DNA of 64,000 bases from Halobacteriales archaeon YIM A00010 (GTDB taxonomy: Archaea; Halobacteriota; Halobacteria; Halobacteriales; Haloarculaceae): positions 1 through 64,000 of the forward strand of contig JAKCFJ010000007.1 in the NCBI GenBank assembly GCA_025041175.1, in the 5' to 3' direction. Numbering within the stretch: position 1 is the stretch's first letter; each line of letters begins with the position of its first letter. The translations under genes were made by a program, and so were the position numbers. This document shows positions 1-6,650 of the stretch, piece after piece. A model generated the notes under the pieces. It saw nothing but the letters and a program-made list of their open reading frames with translations. It had not been told where the DNA came from and ran no database searches.

Positions 1-2
1 AA

Positions 3-350
3 TTCCTACTGGACGATATCCAGTGTGAAATCGATTCTCTTCAAGACCGTATTGAAGCTACTAACCAGCAGATAGAGGATTTGGAGGAGACGCTGAATGA
101 GGGTGAAGTTGCTGACCTGATTGATGAACGTGAGAAGCTTGATTGAGAGGTCCGGGAACTGAAAGAGGAATTAACGACAATTCAGGCGCAGATTGACACA
201 AAGGAAGACTGGGTTGGGGAACTGGAAGAGGAGATCCAGGTGCTGGAGCGGCTTTATGAGCAGTATGAACAGAACAACCGGAAGCAGCAAATGCTTTCGA
301 GTTTCAACACGATCGTCAAACGGAACGCAATGAGGAGCAGTGAAAGTTAA
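3..350 (+). pseudogene. Broken coiled-coil protein, C-terminal fragment
   Basis: The frame is open from the window edge and reads as a charged heptad-like coiled coil rich in Glu, Gln, Leu and Lys. An in-frame TGA at 144-146 breaks it; the same frame then continues in the same style to TAA at 348-350. The preserved coiled-coil character on both sides of the stop suggests a recently broken gene rather than chance. The family cannot be told; SMC-like or other coiled-coil proteins are possible. It is the first of five broken genes in a row. Confidence 0.5.
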
Positions 351-522
351 AGACATTTTCAGGCGACGTATTGCCCGGACTGTGAGAGCAAGCTTGAGAG
401 CCAGTGGTTTGAGGGGAAAGACCGCCGGTATTGTGCGGAGTGTGACCGGATTATTTTCCAACGGCCGATTCCATGCGCTGACGTTGCGGTCATCGACGGC
501 GAACAGGTCCTCCTCATCGACG
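351..522 (+). pseudogene. Nudix hydrolase N-terminal fragment with zinc ribbon
   Basis: Directly after the stop of the coiled-coil fragment, and in the same frame, the translation gives a CPDC...CAEC zinc ribbon followed by a strand ending in ADVAVIDGEQVLLI. This matches the N-terminus of haloarchaeal zinc-ribbon Nudix hydrolases. The Nudix box itself (GX5EX7REUXEEXGU) is missing because the sequence jumps into a MarR-like gene near 522. No good start codon is visible. The remnant is almost certainly non-functional. Confidence 0.55.
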
Positions 523-822
523 CCCCTCGGAGAACTCGCCGACATCCTCAGCCTGGAGCGAACGTCGCTCACGAGGAATGCCAACCGGCTCGAGGACGAA
601 GGGTGGATGACCGACGCACAGTCGGACGACGCCAGGGTGCGCCGATTGAATCTGACCGCTGCGGGCCGCGAGAAAGTCGAGAGCGCCTATCCCGCCTGGA
701 AGGAAGCCCAGGACCAAGTGGACGAGCAGCTGAACCAACTGGCTGTGGAGTGCCGCCACGTCAGGAGATACAACCATGACACAACCCGAAATCGACCTTC
801 CGGCGGTCGTATCACGAGATGA
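523..822 (+). pseudogene. MarR-family regulator fragment
   Basis: From about 523 the frame encodes the winged-helix core of a MarR regulator: a helix-turn-helix around LGELADILSLERTSLTRN, the wing with DARVRRLNLTAAG, and the start of the C-terminal dimer helix. The N-terminal helices are missing because the sequence is fused to the Nudix remnant. An open frame from 340 spans the join, but its first 60 residues read the Nudix piece in the wrong frame, so a working fusion is unlikely. A DUF899 fragment starts just inside its 3' end, a common bacterial-type MarR/DUF899 pairing. Confidence 0.55.
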
Positions 823-1027
823 ATGGCGAGCGGCTCGCATCGAACTCCTCGAAAAGGAGAAGGAACTCACCCGCGAGCGAGACGAACTCAACGCCGAACG
901 CCGCCGGCTGCCGATGGTCGAGATAGCCGTCGTCGTCACGCTCGAAGCCCACCGGGACCGCGCCGAGCCACTTGCCCTGGTCTTGTGCCCGCGCACCACC
1001 GGCTTCGACCGACCCCGTTTCGATTAG
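776..1027 (+). pseudogene. DUF899 (thioredoxin-like) N-terminal fragment
   Basis: A ribosome-binding-like AGGAG lies 5-10 bases before the ATG at 776. The first 50 residues match the N-terminus of DUF899 proteins: VSRDEW, then the helix [18 protein letters not shown] ending in RRLPMVEI. After about 927 the similarity stops and the frame runs into unrelated sequence to a stop at 1027. Full DUF899 proteins are about 220-250 residues, so some 70-80% is missing. Truncated remnant, family call fairly sure. Confidence 0.6.
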
Positions 1028-1030
1028 ACA

Positions 1031-1108
1031 GTGACACGAATGCGTCAGCTCACCAGCGAGTACGCGACTGATCGGCTTGGGGTGGTGCCTGTGGAGATTG
1101 AGGCGTGA
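1031..1108 (+). pseudogene. Serine recombinase (resolvase) fragment
   Basis: A 25-codon stretch reads RQLTSEYATDRLG followed by a VEIE-type strand. It aligns well with residues 20-45 of the resolvase remnant at 55387 in this window (RQLTADYATDQLG, then ADIEIF). Both the N-terminal catalytic-serine segment and everything downstream are gone. It is a trace of a second decayed resolvase of the same family and adds to the evidence that the first kilobase is a recombination scar. Confidence 0.5.
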
Positions 1109-1169
1109 GCACCCTCTAGATTGTCGTGATAGCGTGAATTCCGGTCCTGGTAGGCACAGTGCGGATATC

Positions 1170-1706
1170 TCAGCGTTGATATACATAGTCACGCGGAAAA
1201 CGCTCGCGAAGCAACTGTGCAGTGATTCTCTCTGCTTTGCGTGCTTGAGGAGGATGACTATACCAAGACACATCGAGAATCCGAATCGGTGGGAAGATCG
1301 TCGTGAACCGTGCACCAGCTGCTCCGGGGCTGTTCAGATGCTCGTCGATGCGTTTGAGCAGATCGACCGTGTATCCAACATACAGTGGTCTCCTCGATCG
1401 GGATGCCTCGCTCGCCCACGGGAGGATCTTGTCTATCTGGTATTCAGCAGCGGTGCTAGCTGGGTGGGTGTTTCGGCGGCACTCCAATACATATACACAG
1501 GCCCGATCCCACCCCTTATTGAAAAACGACCGACAGGCGTTCCGGATCGTTGTTCTCCCTCTATCTTTTGCAAATGGCGGGAGACAGGGTAACGCGTTCC
1601 AACAGCGATGATCGATTGAGGGAATAACGTCTTGAGAGATTTGTTGGCCGATAGGTATAATATGGCTTGTTGTAGGAACCTCGCCAGGGGATCCGTTGTA
1701 ATTCAT
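1170..1706 (-). CDS. GIY-YIG family nuclease-like protein
   Basis: The C-terminal 110 residues carry the GIY-YIG signature in its haloarchaeal form: CVYVLEC in place of GIY, then RPLYVGYT in place of YIG, followed by DLLKRIDEH and GARFT, and a C-terminal ARKAERITAQLL helix. The fold cuts DNA in repair and mobile-element proteins; the role here is unknown. An insert of about 27 residues separates the two motif strands. The ATG at 1706 gives 178 residues, but the first 65 look unlike coding sequence and a shorter non-ATG start is possible. It stands alone between the gene scar and the recombinase. Confidence 0.6.
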   Translation of the reverse strand: MNYNGSPGEVPTTSHIIPIGQQISQDVIPSIDHRCWNALPCLPPFAKDRGRTTIRNACRSFFNKGWDRACVYVLECRRNTHPASTAAEYQIDKILPWASEASRSRRPLYVGYTVDLLKRIDEHLNSPGAAGARFTTIFPPIRILDVSWYSHPPQARKAERITAQLLRERFPRDYVYQR

Positions 1707-1855
1707 GACTTACACAATTTTCATAGTGTAATTATCAGCAAAAAGTATTGGGTGGGCTGGTGAATGTGATGGCAGTTCGTAGAGGACTTTTTTCTCACCG
1801 AATCCGTGCGATCTGTGGATTTCGTCTCTCGAAGCGAAACTTCCGCTGCGAGTCG

Positions 1856-2530
1856 TCACTTCTCGTGTGTCAGAAGATAGCGCTCCCGTCGATCATGGAT
1901 CCGCCGCACGGTATCCTTACTCACGTCAGTCTCCGTAGCGATCTCACGCCATGAGCGGCCGTCCTCACGGAGTTGGATGCACGTGAGTGCGGTCTGGTAC
2001 TCGCCGCTATCCCGATCGGGAACCCAGTAGTGGCCGTCCTCATCGTAGGTCAGGCCGAACGGTGGGCGTCCGTGATCGTAGCCGTTGGTGATGCGCTCCT
2101 GGGTTGCGCGCTTTGAGCGTTCGATCTCCTTGCGTTTCTCGACATCATCGGTCGTGGCGCGGATGCTCTGTTGGACGAGCGCCCAATCGTCATCGAGATC
2201 GACGGCGCGATCGAGTTCGACGGAGTGGAGCTGCACTCCAATGGCGTCGAGATCGAGGAGGAGCCGCAACCGTTCTTTCCGATCCCGAGAGAGCCGTGAG
2301 AGATTCGGAACGATCACCACGTCGATGCTTCCACCTTCGACGTGATCGAGAAGGGCGGTATACTCTGGGCGGTCTGCATCGAAGCCAGACGCTCGCTTGC
2401 CTTCGTTGTAGATCTCCACCAGGGCGAACCCGTTCGTGTTCGCATAGGCCTCAACATCGCGGCGTTGTCGATCGATTGAATGCCCGTCTTGCGAGAGTCG
2501 GAGATACCCAACGGCAGTGTCAGTCGTCAT
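1856..2530 (-). CDS. Serine-family site-specific recombinase (resolvase)
   Basis: This is a 224-residue small serine recombinase. The N-terminal catalytic domain has the nucleophile in YLRLSQDG (Ser13), the arginine-rich IDRQRRDVEAYA helix and the second catalytic segment NLSRLSRDRKERL near residue 75. The C-terminus holds a helix-turn-helix (SWREIATETDVSKDTVRRI), so it can bind its own site. I start at ATG 2530, which overlaps the end of the upstream AbrB-like gene; an upstream TTG at 2536 is less likely. The two genes form one translationally coupled unit. The protein probably resolves or inverts DNA of the host element. Confidence 0.85.
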   Translation of the reverse strand: MTTDTAVGYLRLSQDGHSIDRQRRDVEAYANTNGFALVEIYNEGKRASGFDADRPEYTALLDHVEGGSIDVVIVPNLSRLSRDRKERLRLLLDLDAIGVQLHSVELDRAVDLDDDWALVQQSIRATTDDVEKRKEIERSKRATQERITNGYDHGRPPFGLTYDEDGHYWVPDRDSGEYQTALTCIQLREDGRSWREIATETDVSKDTVRRIHDRRERYLLTHEK

Positions 2531-2678
2531 CCTCAATCACTCGCAGCTCGAAGGTGTTGCCAGATTTGACGGTCCACTCGAACCGTTTCCCCTCAAGGTC
2601 GAACCCTTCGACAAAATCGAGAGGAACAGTTGTTTTGTAGTGCCGCTCACCGGCTTTGGAGATGGATGTAGTTGGCAT
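2520..2678 (-). CDS. Small AbrB/SpoVT-like DNA-binding protein
   Basis: A 52-residue protein, too short for routine ORF calling. It starts MPTTSISKAGERHYKTTVP and continues with the short strands typical of a swapped-hairpin AbrB/MazE fold (phi-Glu-W-x-V around FEWTVKSGN). Such proteins act as dimeric repressors or antitoxins. The stop overlaps the recombinase start by 11 bases, so the two are likely made together and this one may regulate the recombinase. Three TAGTAC boxes at 12-bp spacing lie directly upstream and are the obvious operator candidate. Confidence 0.6.
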   Translation of the reverse strand: MPTTSISKAGERHYKTTVPLDFVEGFDLEGKRFEWTVKSGNTFELRVIEDDD

Positions 2679-2683
2679 CGGTG

Positions 2684-2718
2684 GTTAGTACTATAGTTAG
2701 TACGTTACTTAGTACTAA
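2684..2718. promoter_or_regulatory. Three TAGTAC boxes at 12-bp spacing
   Basis: TAGTAC occurs at 2686, 2698 and 2710, exactly 12 bases apart. The first lies in the palindrome TAGTACTA and the third in TTAGTACTAA. The block sits between the divergent AbrB-like gene and a small gene starting at 2718. Regular spacing near one helical turn fits side-by-side binding of a small dimeric repressor, most simply the AbrB-like protein itself. Confidence 0.55.
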
Positions 2719-2858
2719 TGGAGGCGTCTCAGAAAGGTGGGTTTCTGAGACGCCTGCTAGAGGTGGCTGGGAATACTGGAAGGTTCCGCGAGCATTACCT
2801 CGGCGCGTACAGCGCGGAGATGCAGCGCCAGCAGCTTGACAAGGTGGACTGGCTCTGA
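2718..2858 (+). CDS. Small conserved-looking protein, 46 residues
   Basis: The ATG at 2718 overlaps the last TAGTAC box. The frame encodes a short N-terminal segment MEASQKGG, then a basic amphipathic stretch FLRRLLEVAG, and ends YSAEMQRQQLDKVDWL. The composition is protein-like and the gene is divergent from the recombinase operon, so it may share its operator. The 5' end contains a perfect 13-bp hairpin. A related ASQNGG-coding segment recurs at 60886. Function unknown; a short regulatory or structural peptide. Confidence 0.4.
   Translation: MEASQKGGFLRRLLEVAGNTGRFREHYLGAYSAEMQRQQLDKVDWL
2723..2754. repeat. 13-bp perfect inverted repeat (hairpin)
   Basis: GGCGTCTCAGAAA (2723-2735) and TTTCTGAGACGCC (2742-2754) form a perfect 13-bp stem around a 6-base loop. 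It lies at the start of the small gene at 2718. The first 18 bases recur with one mismatch at 60886-60903, beside the integrase. Confidence 0.8.
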
Positions 2859-2908
2859 TCGTCTAGCCCAATGTTTTTATTTCTTATTGTTCTTTGTGGA
2901 ATTGGGGT

Positions 2909-3031
2909 ATGGGATACGATAGCGACGATACGATTCGAGTGCAATGCGACAGCTGCGGGTTCTGGAACGATTTCTCGCCATCGAAGAACGGGGGCCGCTG
3001 TCAACACTGCGGCGAACATGTTGACGGCTAG
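2909..3031 (+). CDS. CxxC zinc-ribbon micro-protein
   Basis: A 40-residue protein with two CxxC knuckles: CDSCGFWNDF near the middle and CQHCGEHVDG at the C-terminus. This layout fits a single zinc ribbon, very common as tiny free-standing proteins in haloarchaea. An AT-rich TTTTTATTTCTTATTG box lies about 30 bases before the ATG. The gene ends four bases inside the convergent gene at 3028. Partner and function unknown. Confidence 0.6.
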   Translation: MGYDSDDTIRVQCDSCGFWNDFSPSKNGGRCQHCGEHVDG

Positions 3032-3729
3032 CCCCGTGCGATCATTGTGAAATCAGTGAGTTCGCCGGGGAATGTGTCTTTCTCTCCAGCATAGACCGCC
3101 ACTGCCAGCTGATAATACTCCTTGGCCAGCTGATCGAGCGTTGGGATCTCCCAGTGCTCGGCCAGCTCAGCAAAGCGGTCGCGCATCGTTTTCCCGTTCT
3201 CTATGGCCCGCTTGTATCCCGCGATGGAATCGTCGTGACGATAAAACACCAGCTTGGTATAGGCGATCTCCTCGGGCGTGAAATCATCATTTTCGATGCG
3301 GGCTCGTGAGTCGACACGGGATTCTGTTTCGATGAAGTGGTTGATCGCAGTGGACGGATATCCGAACACCGTTCCGAGCCGCCGATGCCACGCCGCAGTG
3401 GTTGGTGCTCGAACTGAGGAGGGAAGAAGATCAAATCGCGCATGCGTAGGGGCGACGTACCAGCCCTGGCCTTCTCGGAGGGTGTGTGCTTCCAGATCGA
3501 GGACGTCGACGAAGTCGAGGAATCGGTCGTCTGTCTCGAATTGTGAGCCGGGGAAGGCCCAACTACGGGGCGTAATATGGGTAGCAGGCTTGTCCCCCGA
3601 CACAACGAGAGCGAATAACAACGCCGGCTCGAAACTCTCGTGGTCATGATGGCGGCGCATCCATCGCCCAAGTGTGTCCCGTTGATCCGCCGAGAGCGAC
3701 TCGTCTCGGACCGTTGATGGAACAAACAT
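3028..3729 (-). CDS. Protein of unknown function, 233 residues
   Basis: An acidic, soluble, protein-like frame from ATG 3729. No signal peptide, membrane segment or familiar catalytic motif was seen. Notable parts are a conserved-looking PRSWAFPGSQFETDDRFLDF segment, a central ENDDFTPEEIAYTKLVFYRH, and a helical C-terminus. It is transcribed alone and runs convergently into the zinc-ribbon gene. I do not recognise the family. Confidence 0.6.
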   Translation of the reverse strand: MFVPSTVRDESLSADQRDTLGRWMRRHHDHESFEPALLFALVVSGDKPATHITPRSWAFPGSQFETDDRFLDFVDVLDLEAHTLREGQGWYVAPTHARFDLLPSSVRAPTTAAWHRRLGTVFGYPSTAINHFIETESRVDSRARIENDDFTPEEIAYTKLVFYRHDDSIAGYKRAIENGKTMRDRFAELAEHWEIPTLDQLAKEYYQLAVAVYAGEKDTFPGELTDFTMIARG

Positions 3730-3913
3730 TACCCTCTCTTTGCTCTCTATCCTCTTGAAAATATACCTCTCTTCCCTCGAACGGTATGGGACCTCCGAGT
3801 TGCCCGGTCTTTCATACTTTTCGTCGGAGTTCGTGCAACGTAGATGCGTCAGTTAGTGGATGTTTTCGTGAGTCATCCAAAATCTGGCGTTTGAGAGTGG
3901 CAGTTTAGGCTGA

Positions 3914-3941
3914 GTTGCACGTAACTGTACAAACACGCAAT
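3914..3941. repeat. 28-bp inverted-repeat site, copy A (candidate att)
   Basis: Read on the minus strand the site is ATTGCGTGTTTG, an 8-base centre, then ACGTGCAAC. It belongs to the same family as four sites around the tyrosine recombinase gene at 60.8-63.4 kb. It lies in a gene-poor kilobase, which would suit an integration target. The 8-base centres differ between copies. Confidence 0.5.
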
Positions 3942-4070
3942 CAAGGGGGTGACGGGTTCTGTGTCGACCGGACCGAACGGAAAGACGTGTCGTTATGCCA
4001 ACTCCTGATATTCCCGCGCGTGCGAGGGTTTTATAAGTGACCCCATATTTAGGTTAACATGTCGTATCGG

Positions 4071-4090
4071 GCGCGATCTCAGTTGGCATT
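4071..4090 (+). repeat. 20-bp direct repeat, copy 1
   Basis: GCGCGATCTCAGTTGGCATT is repeated exactly at 4241-4260, 170 bases downstream. The two copies flank a 30-residue membrane peptide gene. Confidence 0.85.
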
Positions 4091-4126
4091 GAGTTTTGCA
4101 GCTCGGTACGACGGAGAGACGTACGT

Positions 4127-4219
4127 ATGACGATAGAAATTATCGTAGGAATCGCATCACTCGTCGTAGCTTGTATTGAGGTTGGATTAGCAGTGTTGGA
4201 ACTCAGGATGAGAAGATAA
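4127..4219 (+). CDS. 30-residue single-pass membrane peptide
   Basis: The ATG at 4127 opens a 30-codon frame. It is one hydrophobic helix (IIVGIASLVVACIEVGLAVL) followed by a basic tail LRMRR. The arrangement is that of small haloarchaeal membrane peptides or type I toxin-like peptides. It sits between two copies of a 20-bp direct repeat, which suggests a unit that moved or was duplicated. Function unknown. Confidence 0.4.
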   Translation: MTIEIIVGIASLVVACIEVGLAVLELRMRR

Positions 4220-4240
4220 GCGCGCTCATAACCCATTTGA

Positions 4241-4260
4241 GCGCGATCTCAGTTGGCATT
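4241..4260 (+). repeat. 20-bp direct repeat, copy 2
   Basis: This is an exact copy of 4071-4090, on the far side of the small membrane peptide gene. Confidence 0.85.
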
Positions 4261-4763
4261 ACCATTTTACGGTCGAATTGGTTTAAACCTTTTTATGCAT
4301 TTCTGATATTTTGGTAAAATTGGAAGGTACAGACTTTGAAACCGTCAAATTCAGAGGTATTGATTTATCTATATATGCTATTTTTAATGTTGATATCTCT
4401 CAAATGACTTCGAGCGAGTGATGGATGCCGTCACTCATCCAGCCGATGTGCTGTGACTCGACGGCGAACTTCTCACTCAACAGATCGGTCTATAAAGCAT
4501 ATAGCGAGATATGGTATATGGACTTTCGATGATGGAGGATAATCGCGGGATCTGAACCCGTGAACCCGTCTCTCTTGGTCGCTTCATCTGTATCAACTGG
4601 TGTCTATTCGTGTTACGCTCCGGAACGGGATGCACGCTGATCGGTGCACATCTATGGTCGATGTGGTCGTATGGAATGAGAGGACCGTCCCATTCCACCG
4701 ATCTGGTACAGACGGTTCGAGAAAGTCAGTTTGCTTATTTGTCTGCCAACAGTCCACACGGAC
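4261..4763. other. Gene-poor stretch with a T-arm-like segment
   Basis: No convincing gene was seen. On the minus strand at about 4540-4556 there is CGGGTTCAGATCCCG, the form of a tRNA T-arm with its seven-base TTCAGAT loop, but no matching acceptor or anticodon arm could be paired. A short minus-strand frame ending at 4400 may be the tail of a lost gene. The stretch between 4290 and 4410 is very AT-rich. Confidence 0.35.
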
Positions 4764-5300
4764 ATGACCGATCCAATCAGGCAGGAGTTAGCTGAGGACC
4801 TTCATGCTGTGGGTTTCAAAGCAGGACTCTCCTGCGATTACCATCATCGCCCGAAGGAGATCAATATTGAGGAGCCAGTATTGGCTGAGGCCATCACATT
4901 GGTCGACCATCCACAGCTCCAGCTCGAGGAGTGGCCAGAGGGATGGATCCTCGATGCTGCTCGCTGCTCCGATCACTCCGTGGAGGAGATTGCGGAGCCG
5001 ACGAAAGGCTTCCATGAGGTGTTGATCATAGTGCCTGTGACAGAGTCACACAATGTCGTGAGTGTCGATGCTTCCACTGCCGATGAGATCCACGTGGTGG
5101 CCGTCTCATCGGCCACAGAAGGCTGTCATCCGATGCTCCTTGATCAGCAGCTGATGGATGCAGCCGAGCCAGGAGACCTGGGTCTCTCCCGATGGAATCG
5201 AGTACAAGCGATAGTATCGGGTGGGCCAGCCGAGCCGTTCCGGGAGCACGTCGAGTCCCTCATCGAGCGCTCGTACGAGATCCCGCCGTCGTTCGAGTGA
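4764..5300 (+). CDS. Protein of unknown function, 178 residues
   Basis: An acidic soluble protein. The ATG at 4764 (MTDPIRQELAEDL) is preferred because the upstream in-frame part, from 4731, looks untranslated. No cofactor or nucleotide motif was found. The middle holds a strand-rich HEVLIIVPVTESHNVVSVDA segment and the C-terminus a helical PFREHVESLIERS. It has no operon partner. I do not recognise the family. Confidence 0.55.
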   Translation: MTDPIRQELAEDLHAVGFKAGLSCDYHHRPKEINIEEPVLAEAITLVDHPQLQLEEWPEGWILDAARCSDHSVEEIAEPTKGFHEVLIIVPVTESHNVVSVDASTADEIHVVAVSSATEGCHPMLLDQQLMDAAEPGDLGLSRWNRVQAIVSGGPAEPFREHVESLIERSYEIPPSFE

Positions 5301-5622
5301 GTGCAGCATAAATTTGCTATCAATTGGTATCAATCAGCCGCTCACCACCACAATACCCCCAGGGGGTCTCCGTCGACGACCCCCGGCTATGGGCCCGTTA
5401 GGATCTATCTGCCTGTCCAGCCGCCGACGGCTCCGGTGTCCGGGCTTCATGTGTCAGCCTGGCTTTGAGAGGTGACGGCCGCCGGCCCGATCGCGGTGGT
5501 GACGAGGTCGTGCCGGTGGTGAGCTCCCGTGTACACAATACCTTTCGATATATCTTACCGATACCTTTAATAGTGATTATCGTAACCCTAAGTCGAATAC
5601 TAGTGTAACTCCTACGTATGGT
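5301..5622. other. Intergenic, promoter side of the secretion operon
   Basis: The first part is GC-rich without a believable frame. From about 5525 it turns AT-rich (CGATATATC, TTTAATAG) ahead of the gene at 5623. This is the likely promoter region for the small genes and the conjugation-type operon that follow. Confidence 0.4.
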
Positions 5623-5892
5623 ATGGCACAGGCAGCCATCGACAGTGATCGAGGCGTACGAAAACGGGCGTCTCGCCCATCTGGTGCGGCCCCATCGTCG
5701 CTGTCCACGTGGACGCGCCGCATCGTTGCCGGTGAGGCGTCTGTGAGCGACGTTCCCGCCCGGAATCGAGCGCGGGTTGCCCGCGAAGTGAAAGCCTACG
5801 CCGATCGGTTCCCAGACGTTGGGCGGTCGGCGACAGTGAGACGGCTTATCGACGATCTCAAGCAGGCAGAGGTGAGTGTCGATGAGTACTGA
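5623..5892 (+). CDS. Small basic protein, first gene of secretion operon
   Basis: An 89-residue basic protein. Its C-terminal half is helical with an Arg-rich stretch (ARNRARVAREVKAYADRF) and ends SATVRRLIDDLKQAEVS, which may be a small DNA-binding helix pair. It overlaps the next gene (ATG 5882) by 11 bases, so translation is probably coupled. Its place at the head of the operon would suit a regulatory or DNA-processing accessory protein, but that is inference only. Confidence 0.55.
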   Translation: MAQAAIDSDRGVRKRASRPSGAAPSSLSTWTRRIVAGEASVSDVPARNRARVAREVKAYADRFPDVGRSATVRRLIDDLKQAEVSVDEY

Positions 5893-6067
5893 GCCGATCA
5901 CCATCCCGAGCGTTGTGAGTGCGTATCGCCGGGGGACGTGCCCTCGGTGCCAGCGCTCGTTCGAGGTGGCCCTCGCGGTCGATGGCCTTGGAGCGGTCTG
6001 TCCGGGCTGTCTCACCGTGCTCGAGGATGGCGATCCATTGGCTGCGGAGGTGAGCGCGGATGCATAA
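5882..6067 (+). CDS. Zinc-ribbon micro-protein
   Basis: A 61-residue protein from ATG 5882. It has CPRCQRSFEV and CPGCLTVLED, a classic two-knuckle zinc ribbon. It overlaps both neighbours by a few bases. Such ribbons usually bind nucleic acid or proteins; the target is unknown. Confidence 0.65.
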   Translation: MSTEPITIPSVVSAYRRGTCPRCQRSFEVALAVDGLGAVCPGCLTVLEDGDPLAAEVSADA

Positions 6068-6272
6068 CCACGATCTCCACCCGTTCACGCAGGCGGCCGT
6101 GCGTGAGTTGCTGTACGGTATTGGATTCGGTGCGCTCGCGTTCGCGAGTCATGCGCCCGAGTCGCCAGCCTTCGATGTGCTGGTGATCGGCGGACTCATG
6201 CTCGTTGTTGGTGGGAGTCTCCTGGGGATTAGCGGTGGGCGGACCCAGCCCCTGCCCGGAGGTGCGCGATGA
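6060..6272 (+). CDS. Small membrane protein of secretion operon
   Basis: A 70-residue protein. A soluble start (HPFTQAAVRELL) leads to two hydrophobic segments, GIGFGALAFA and FDVLVIGGLMLVVGGSLLG, split by a short polar loop. It overlaps the previous gene by eight bases and the next by four. The position just before a pilin-like gene suits a VirB3/TrbD-like accessory membrane subunit, but no motif proves it. Confidence 0.55.
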   Translation: MHNHDLHPFTQAAVRELLYGIGFGALAFASHAPESPAFDVLVIGGLMLVVGGSLLGISGGRTQPLPGGAR

Positions 6273-6640
6273 TGGCCGACCGTCGAGTTACCTCTCGGCT
6301 GCTGTCGGGAGCGGTGGCCCTGCTGCTCATCGTCCAGCCAGTGGCGGCCCAAACGGGCATAGACATGCTCCGCCAGGGGATCTGTGGCAGCCAAGGCGGG
6401 GAGTTGCTTGCCGCTGGGTGGGCGGCTGGTGTGTTCATTTTAGGTGGCATCGGGATCTACCGGGCCGTGACGGGCGGCTCGAAATTCGGCTCGTCCGATC
6501 CGAGTGAGCAGACAGAGGGCAAAGAGCGCGTCAAGGGAGCGGGGTGGTCGTTTGGCGCGGCAGTCCTCTTGTTGAGCGCCGAGCGACTTCTGGCGTTTAT
6601 CGGCATCCCCCTGTTCCAGTGCGTTACTCTCGGGTTCTAG
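6269..6640 (+). CDS. Pilin-like (VirB2/TrbC-type) membrane protein
   Basis: A 123-residue protein. A signal-peptide-like start (LLSGAVALLLIVQPVAA, likely cut after VAAQ) is followed by hydrophobic segments around residues 45-65 and 90-110, separated by a charged cytoplasmic loop (SDPSEQTEGKERVKG). This two-helix, signal-bearing plan and the position directly before a large polytopic protein and VirB4 match VirB2/TrbC pilins of type IV secretion systems. Similarity is by architecture only, and pilins diverge fast. Confidence 0.5.
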   Translation: MMADRRVTSRLLSGAVALLLIVQPVAAQTGIDMLRQGICGSQGGELLAAGWAAGVFILGGIGIYRAVTGGSKFGSSDPSEQTEGKERVKGAGWSFGAAVLLLSAERLLAFIGIPLFQCVTLGF

Positions 6641-6650
6641 GTGACGTACA

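Noticed and set aside
340-522. Functional MarR fusion starting at 340
   Set aside because: The upstream part of that frame is a Nudix gene read in the wrong frame, so it is a chance extension.
4530-4600. tRNA gene on the minus strand
   Set aside because: Only a T-arm-like segment can be folded. No acceptor, D or anticodon arm pairs with it.
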